Assembly (NCBI GenBank): GCA_001898335.1
Contig: MKTS01000016.1
Span: 62,001-126,000 of the forward strand
Direction: 5' to 3'
Source of the DNA: Mucilaginibacter sp. 44-25
GTDB taxonomy: Bacteria > Bacteroidota > Bacteroidia > Sphingobacteriales > Sphingobacteriaceae
DNA: 64,000 nucleotides
Every line of letters begins with the position of its first letter. Within the stretch, counting starts at the first letter, position 1. Under the pieces are notes generated by a model that was not told the DNA's origin, made no database searches, and was given only the letters and a program-made list of their open reading frames with translations. Both the position numbers and the translations under genes were made by a program. Shown piece by piece: positions 58,817 to 64,000 of this stretch.

Positions 58817-60922
58817 TTGAACAATCAGCATCTCCAAACACCCATTGAATATTTAAAAGGTGTAGGTGTTTCGCGGGCCGAAGCGCTTAAAAAAGAGCTG
58901 CAGATATACCGTTTCGAAGATCTGCTGCGGCACTTCCCCTACAAACATATAGACCGTACACGTTTTTATAAAATTAAGGACATACAGCCCGATATGCCCT
59001 ACGTGCAGGTACTGGCCCGTGTTTTTCAGAAAGAAATCATGGGCGAAAAACACACCAAACGCCTTATTGTACAGGCCAAGGATGATACCGGCGTTATAGA
59101 ACTGGCATGGTTCCAGGGAATACGGTGGTTAGAGAAAATGGTAGTGCCCGGTAAGGTGTACGTACTGTTTGGCAAACCCGGCTTTTTTAATGGCAAGGTG
59201 CAAATGTCGCACCCCGAGCTGGAGCCTTACACTCCCGGCGTAAAGCAAAAAGGGAATCTAACGCTGCAACCCGCCTACAACTCAACCGAAAAGCTCAAAC
59301 AATTTAGTTTAGACAGCAAAGGCATACAAAAGCTGGTTGCCCTATTGCTTGAGCAATACGGGCGCAATATTGACGAGAACCTGCCTGCCTACATCCTTAA
59401 CCGTATGCGGCTGATGACCCGTGCCGATGCTTACAGGTACATCCACTTTCCTAACAATGCCAACCAGTTAAAAGAGGCCCAATACCGGCTTAAGTTTGAG
59501 GAGCTGTTCTTCCTACAGCTGAAACTACTCAAAAACAAATTGCTGCACACGCAAAAATTTAAAGGCAACATCTTTGATAAGGTAGGCAATTACTTTAATG
59601 ATTTTTACCACCACAAGCTACCCTTCCCGCTAACCAACGCCCAAAAACGTGTACTGCGCGAAATAAGGCAGGACACACAGCGCGGCGTGCAAATGAACCG
59701 CCTGCTACAGGGCGATGTAGGCAGCGGTAAAACCGTAGTAGCCTTAATGTGCATGCTCATTGCTATTGATAATGGTTTCCAGGCCTGCATAATGGCCCCT
59801 ACGGAAATTTTGGCTACCCAGCACTATGAAACCATTAAAAACCTGGTAGGCGACGGTTTTGTTGAGGTTGCCCTGCTCACCGGATCGGTACCGCAAAAAG
59901 CACGCAAAGGCATACATGAGCGCTTGGAGGATGGCCGCCTGCAAATACTGGTGGGTACACATGCTTTAATTGAGGATAAGGTACAATACAAAAACCTGGG
60001 CTTTGTAGTAATTGATGAGCAACACCGTTTTGGCGTTGAACAGCGTGCCAAGCTTTGGAAGAAAAACATCATCCCCCCGCATGTATTGGTGATGACGGCT
60101 ACTCCTATCCCACGCACCCTGGCCATGACCATGTACGGCGACCTGGATATCTCTGTGATAGATGAGCTGCCCGCAGGCCGCAAACCCATACAAACCATAC
60201 ATTTTTACGAAGCCCAGCGCCTGCGCATGTTTGGCTTTATGAAACAGGAGATAGCCAAAGGGCGACAGATCTACGTAGTATACCCGCTGATACAGGAGAG
60301 CGAAAAGCTCGATCTGAAAAATCTGCAGGATGGTGTCGAGATCATGTCGCGCGAGTTTCCCTTGCCGCAATATCGTATCAGTATTGTACATGGCAAGCTA
60401 AAGGCGGCTGAGAAGGAGTTTGAGATGCAGCGCTTTATTAAAGGCGAAACGCAGATCATGGTAGCCACTACGGTAATTGAGGTGGGTGTAAACGTACCCA
60501 ACGCATCGGTAATGATCATTGAGAACGCGGAGCGTTTCGGGCTCTCACAGCTACACCAGTTACGGGGGCGTGTGGGCCGCGGGGCCGAGCAATCCTACTG
60601 CATACTTATGAGCAAGGAGAAACTGAGTAACGATGGCCGGATAAGACTGAACACCATGGTAAAAACCAATAACGGGTTCGAGATAGCCGAAATTGATATG
60701 CAGCTGCGCGGCCCCGGCAATATTGAGGGTACGCAGCAAAGCGGTGTGCTCGATTTGAAAGTGGCCGACCTGGCCACCGACCAGGAAGTATTACAGCAGG
60801 CACGCGACCTCGTTATAGAAATATTTGACAAGGACCCGCAACTGGCTTCGCCTGAAAATATGATCCTCAACCGCGCTTTTCAGCAAAAAGATGGCGGCTT
60901 AAACTGGAATAAGATTTCCTGA
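58817..60922 (+). CDS. recG: ATP-dependent DNA helicase RecG
   Basis: Rescues stalled replication forks and Holliday junctions. It has 701 residues. The start is a TTG at 58817 (MNNQHLQTPIEYLKGVGVSR); no ATG lies nearby that keeps the conserved N-terminus. The wedge domain (OB fold, about 60-190) precedes the motor: Walker A LLQGDVGSGKTVVALM (near 295), DEQH-type motif VVIDEQHRFGVEQR (near 400), ATPIPRTLAMTMYGDLDIS (near 435) and QLRGRVGRG (near 580). Co-transcribed with ridA upstream. Confidence 0.96.
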   Translation: MNNQHLQTPIEYLKGVGVSRAEALKKELQIYRFEDLLRHFPYKHIDRTRFYKIKDIQPDMPYVQVLARVFQKEIMGEKHTKRLIVQAKDDTGVIELAWFQGIRWLEKMVVPGKVYVLFGKPGFFNGKVQMSHPELEPYTPGVKQKGNLTLQPAYNSTEKLKQFSLDSKGIQKLVALLLEQYGRNIDENLPAYILNRMRLMTRADAYRYIHFPNNANQLKEAQYRLKFEELFFLQLKLLKNKLLHTQKFKGNIFDKVGNYFNDFYHHKLPFPLTNAQKRVLREIRQDTQRGVQMNRLLQGDVGSGKTVVALMCMLIAIDNGFQACIMAPTEILATQHYETIKNLVGDGFVEVALLTGSVPQKARKGIHERLEDGRLQILVGTHALIEDKVQYKNLGFVVIDEQHRFGVEQRAKLWKKNIIPPHVLVMTATPIPRTLAMTMYGDLDISVIDELPAGRKPIQTIHFYEAQRLRMFGFMKQEIAKGRQIYVVYPLIQESEKLDLKNLQDGVEIMSREFPLPQYRISIVHGKLKAAEKEFEMQRFIKGETQIMVATTVIEVGVNVPNASVMIIENAERFGLSQLHQLRGRVGRGAEQSYCILMSKEKLSNDGRIRLNTMVKTNNGFEIAEIDMQLRGPGNIEGTQQSGVLDLKVADLATDQEVLQQARDLVIEIFDKDPQLASPENMILNRAFQQKDGGLNWNKIS

Positions 60923-60976
60923 GATTGAATTTTGAGCGGGCAAATATTACATTTGTTAAAACGCAAGCTCACCCGC

Positions 60977-62362
60977 ATGAAAAAACTCCTGTTACTATCC
61001 GCATTACTTATTTCAGCAACTTTTTCACAAGCCCAGGACTCGCTCACCATTCGCCGGTTTTACGATGAGGCCCTGGTTAACGGGCAGGCGTATGATAACC
61101 TGCGTTACCTGTGTAAACAAATAGGCCAGCGTTTAAGCGGTTCGGCAGGTGCCGAAAAGGCCGTTGCCTGGAGCAAAAAGCTGATGGATAGTTATGGTTT
61201 TGATAAGGTGTACCTGCAGGAAGTAATGGTACCGCATTGGGTACGCGGCGCGAAAGAGGAGGCCTATATTATTGATGGTAATAAAAAAACACCGGTGCCT
61301 ATAGCCGCGCTGGGCATGTCTGTAGGCACACCGGCCAATGGCATTACCGCCAATGTGGTAGAAGTGAAGAGCCTTAAAGAACTGGAAAGCCTGGGCGAAA
61401 GTGTAATTAAAGGCAAGATCGTATTTTTTAACGGCGCTTTTGACCAGCGTTTTATTGAAACCGGCGCGGGCTATGGCGCCGCGGGTGTGCAACGTTTCGC
61501 GGGGCCCTCGGCTGCTGCCAAATATGGGGCCATAGGCGCGATAGTACGCTCCATAACTCCCGCGCTTGATGATTACCCCCATACCGGGGCAACTGCTTAT
61601 GCCGATGGTGTAAATAAAATACCTGCAGCTGCTATATCCACCGTTGCCGCCAACAAGCTTAGCGCTATGCTAAAACTGCGTAAACTGCCGCTTATTAAAT
61701 TTTATTTGAAGCAAAGTTGCCAAACCCTTCCCGACGTAAAATCATACAACGTAATTGGTGAAATAAAAGGCAGCGAAAACCCTAACAGGATCATCACCGT
61801 TGGTGGCCACCTCGACTCTTGGGACCTGGCGGAAGGCGCGCATGACGATGGCACCGGCGTAATGCAATCCGTTGAGGTGCTGCGCATTTTAAAGGCCACC
61901 GGCTACAAACCTAAAAACACCATACGCGCGGTGTTTTTTATGAATGAGGAGAACGGCCACAAAGGAGGCATTAAATACGCGGAAGAAGCTGCAGCTAATA
62001 AAGAGGAACACATAGCGGCCATTGAAACTGATGAGGGAGGCTTTACCCCGCGCGGTTTTAGCTTTGAGGGCGCCTCGCCTGCCTTTTTAAAAGCGGTAAA
62101 CGCCAAATGGAAAACCCTGCTTGAACCTTACGAAGCAGATCGCCTGGTGGAAGGTGGCGGCGGTACAGACATTGGCCCGCTTAAGGAAACCATGCCTGCT
62201 ATCAGGCTTATCGGTTTCCGGCCCGATTCGCAGCGGTACTTCGATATTCACCATACCCCTAATGATGTATTCGAGAATGTAAACAAACGCGAGTTACACC
62301 TGGGCGCGGCAGCCATCACATCGCTGGTATACTTAATTGACCAGTATGGCCTTAACCTATAA
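60977..62362 (+). CDS. M28 family zinc aminopeptidase/carboxypeptidase Q-like
   Basis: A 461-residue secreted peptidase. ATG 60977 gives a signal peptide (MKKLLLLSALLISATFSQAQ), which an upstream start at 60932 would bury. A PA-like insert covers about 110-270, and the M28 core follows with metal ligands in GGHLDSWDLAEGAHDDGTG (His, Asp near 290-305), FMNEENGHKGG (Glu near 338), ETDEGGFTPRG (Asp near 362) and the terminal His in DIHHTPNDVF (near 438). Mammalian carboxypeptidase Q is the nearest well-known relative. Acts in the periplasm or outside. Confidence 0.93.
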   Translation: MKKLLLLSALLISATFSQAQDSLTIRRFYDEALVNGQAYDNLRYLCKQIGQRLSGSAGAEKAVAWSKKLMDSYGFDKVYLQEVMVPHWVRGAKEEAYIIDGNKKTPVPIAALGMSVGTPANGITANVVEVKSLKELESLGESVIKGKIVFFNGAFDQRFIETGAGYGAAGVQRFAGPSAAAKYGAIGAIVRSITPALDDYPHTGATAYADGVNKIPAAAISTVAANKLSAMLKLRKLPLIKFYLKQSCQTLPDVKSYNVIGEIKGSENPNRIITVGGHLDSWDLAEGAHDDGTGVMQSVEVLRILKATGYKPKNTIRAVFFMNEENGHKGGIKYAEEAAANKEEHIAAIETDEGGFTPRGFSFEGASPAFLKAVNAKWKTLLEPYEADRLVEGGGGTDIGPLKETMPAIRLIGFRPDSQRYFDIHHTPNDVFENVNKRELHLGAAAITSLVYLIDQYGLNL

Positions 62363-62430
62363 ATATTTTACAATTAAATGCTTTGCGCCGCAAGCTTGCT
62401 AATGTAAATTGCGCCCTTAACTTTTTAACA

Positions 62431-63741
62431 GTGTCAACAGAAGATCCCGCCCCGCAAAAACCCGACTCGTTTGCAGCCCTGCGCTACAAAGATTTCCGTT
62501 CATACATCGGGATGCGTTTCTTTTTTACGTTTGCGTACCAAATGCAAACCACTGTGCTGGGTTTTTACATTTACCAGCTCACCCATAGCAAAATAGCCAT
62601 AGCGTTTATTGGCCTGGCCGAAGCTATCCCGGCTGTTGGCATAGCCCTGTACGGTGGTTACATTGCCGATAAGTACGAGAAACGTAAAATGCTGCTCATT
62701 ATCTTCGCGGGAGTATTTATGGCGGCACTGGCCATGTTTACCGTTACTCTGGACAGCCTTAAGCCCTACATCCACCACGCCTGGATACTGCCTACCCTAT
62801 ATGCCATGATATTTTGCAACGGCCTGGCACGCGCCTTTTACGGGCCGGCAACCTTTGTGATATATGCGCATAGTATACCTAAAGAACTATATCCTAATGG
62901 CAGTACCTGGAGCAGTTCAACCTGGCAGGTAGCCTCTATATTAGGGCCGCTTACCGGCGGCGCCGTATACGGTTTTGCCAGCCATATTTTCCCTGGCCTT
63001 AGCGGCATTACCGCAACCTTTGGCATTATCCTTATATTCCTGCTGGTGGCATTGGTACTGGTGTACCTGCTGCGTAAGTTCCCGCCGGTATTTGTACCTA
63101 AAGAAAATATTTGGAAGAGCCTTAAAGAGGGCCTCAACTTTGTTTTCACCAACAAGATCATGTTTTACGCCATGAGCCTCGACCTTTTTTCGGTATTCTT
63201 TGGCGGGGTGGTAGCGCTGCTGCCGGTATTCGCGCTGGACATTTTAAAGGTTGGCCCCGAAGGTTTGGGTATCATGCGTATGGCTACCTCGCTCGGTGCG
63301 GCGCTCACCATGATCGCTATGGTACGCTTTTCACCCATGAACCGGCCATGGCGTAACCTGTTAGTAGCGGTTGCGGGCTTCGGCTTATCTATCATAGGCT
63401 TCGGTTTATCGCGCATATTCTATCTATCACTGTTCTGCCTGTTCATGCAAGGTGCATTTGATAGTGTAAGCGTCATCATCAGGGGTACGCTCATGCAACT
63501 GCTCACGCCTGATCATATGCGCGGGCGTGTATCCGCCGTAAACTCCATGTTCATCGGCTCCTCAAACGAGATCGGCGATTTTGAATCGGGCATGGCGGCG
63601 CGGTTTTTAGGCACTATACCGGCTGTTATCTTCGGCGGTAGCATGACGCTGCTCATCGTTACCATTACCTTTTTTAAAACCCAAAAACTCATCCCGCTGT
63701 CTCTTAACGAAATTCATTCACCACAAACAAGCGAAAATTAA
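62431..63741 (+). CDS. MFS transporter (12 segments)
   Basis: A 436-residue major facilitator protein. GTG 62431 (MSTEDPAPQKPDSFAALRYKD) is preferred to a TTG at 62383, whose extra residues lack support. The first-half motif A-like loop is ADKYEKRKMLL (near 78), with 12 hydrophobic segments between about residues 24 and 425. The FAALRYKDFRSYIGMRFFFT start is typical of the MFS_3 group of exporters. Substrate unknown. It begins 68 bases after the M28 gene on the same strand. Confidence 0.9.
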   Translation: MSTEDPAPQKPDSFAALRYKDFRSYIGMRFFFTFAYQMQTTVLGFYIYQLTHSKIAIAFIGLAEAIPAVGIALYGGYIADKYEKRKMLLIIFAGVFMAALAMFTVTLDSLKPYIHHAWILPTLYAMIFCNGLARAFYGPATFVIYAHSIPKELYPNGSTWSSSTWQVASILGPLTGGAVYGFASHIFPGLSGITATFGIILIFLLVALVLVYLLRKFPPVFVPKENIWKSLKEGLNFVFTNKIMFYAMSLDLFSVFFGGVVALLPVFALDILKVGPEGLGIMRMATSLGAALTMIAMVRFSPMNRPWRNLLVAVAGFGLSIIGFGLSRIFYLSLFCLFMQGAFDSVSVIIRGTLMQLLTPDHMRGRVSAVNSMFIGSSNEIGDFESGMAARFLGTIPAVIFGGSMTLLIVTITFFKTQKLIPLSLNEIHSPQTSEN

Positions 63742-63870
63742 CCCCACACTTATCAACCATCGGTTAAAACTTGTAGTTGTAAAATATTTTTTAATATGTA
63801 GTTATTATCAGGCTTGTTATTATCTTTAACCTGTTAAAGGTCCCCCTGATTAAATAACTAAAATTAAACC

Positions 63871-64000
63871 GTGACCACTAAGAGATTGCACATCTTAAGG
63901 TTCGGCTTGTTTAGCATGCTATTTTTATGGGTGATGCTGGGCATGCCAACGCTTAACGCAGTACAGGGAGCCGAAAGACCTGCCTACAAACCCTTTCTTT
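63871..64000 (+). CDS. Start of an exported protein (cut by window edge)
   Basis: A frame from GTG 63871 (MTTKRLHILRFGLFSMLFLW...) is open to the last base, giving 43 residues. A basic start, a hydrophobic stretch (LFSMLFLWVMLGM) and a small-residue end near NAVQGA suggest a signal peptide. The gene body lies beyond the window, so no family can be named. The 129-base gap before it holds no clear promoter. Confidence 0.5.
   Translation, partial: MTTKRLHILRFGLFSMLFLWVMLGMPTLNAVQGAERPAYKPFL

Overview
The window reads as a chromosomal segment of a Bacteroidota bacterium of the family Sphingobacteriaceae, most like Mucilaginibacter or Pedobacter. This is inferred from a SusC/SusD pair, several TAnnTTTG promoter elements, Bacteroidota-type lipoproteins, DUF5686 and CreD proteins, and a SAM-I riboswitch in front of metH. 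No rRNA, tRNA, prophage, CRISPR array or transposase gene was seen. Most genes are housekeeping and intact, and the unusual content lies between them.

Layout. 1-6.3 kb: pgi (cut by the left edge), a small conserved protein, prfB with its programmed +1 frameshift, asnS, a lipoprotein and rlmD. 6.3-6.9 kb: a hairpin-repeat array, then a 36-residue microprotein gene with a textbook promoter overlapped by a perfect palindrome. 7.0-11.1 kb: a ferritin-like protein, membrane proteins, creD, a winged-helix regulator whose likely operator occurs twice, and a TetR regulator. 11.1-14.5 kb: a lipoprotein with a degenerate Rieske fold, pheS, a PIN toxin-antitoxin pair whose toxin stop overlaps the pheS start, and kbl. 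14.6-18.2 kb: a DUF5686 outer-membrane protein and trhO. 18.3-29.7 kb: a polysaccharide-utilization locus with a membrane-anchored propeller/HTH regulator, SusC (broken by a one-base frameshift in a T-run), SusD, two tandem GH144-type glucanases (one lipoprotein, one periplasmic) and an esterase-like hydrolase. Its predicted substrate is beta-1,2-glucan. 29.7-35.5 kb: an acidic protein, a TPR protein, an ALDH7-type dehydrogenase, a second hairpin array and a subtilase. 35.6-41.2 kb: the methionine region, metH-metF behind a SAM-I riboswitch. 41.2-47.9 kb: a BI-1 protein, murQ, an S41 protease, a GH3 NagZ-like enzyme and a porin, together suggesting muropeptide recycling. 48-54.3 kb: an MsbA-like ABC exporter, an LpxL-like acyltransferase and four glycosyltransferases, an envelope glycolipid cluster. 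54.4-64 kb: meaB, pepP, a highly expressed OmpA protein, ridA, recG, an M28 peptidase, an MFS carrier and the start of one further gene.

The most interesting signal is repeat biology. A 432-bp unit (36564-36995) fills the gap between metH and metF exactly. It has perfect 32-bp terminal inverted repeats and carries only a four-helix-bundle (IVP family) gene. A diverged pair of the same ends, without the gene, sits between the SAM riboswitch and the metH start codon, where it could act in the expression platform. Three other intergenic palindromes (17113, 42592, 55326) have the same build, with arms made of degenerate tandem short words, but use different words. Another dispersed repeat has been inserted in frame into the metH coding sequence, and two hairpin arrays lie 27 kb apart in opposite order. 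Together they suggest one or more families of small mobile palindromes that settle at gene boundaries.
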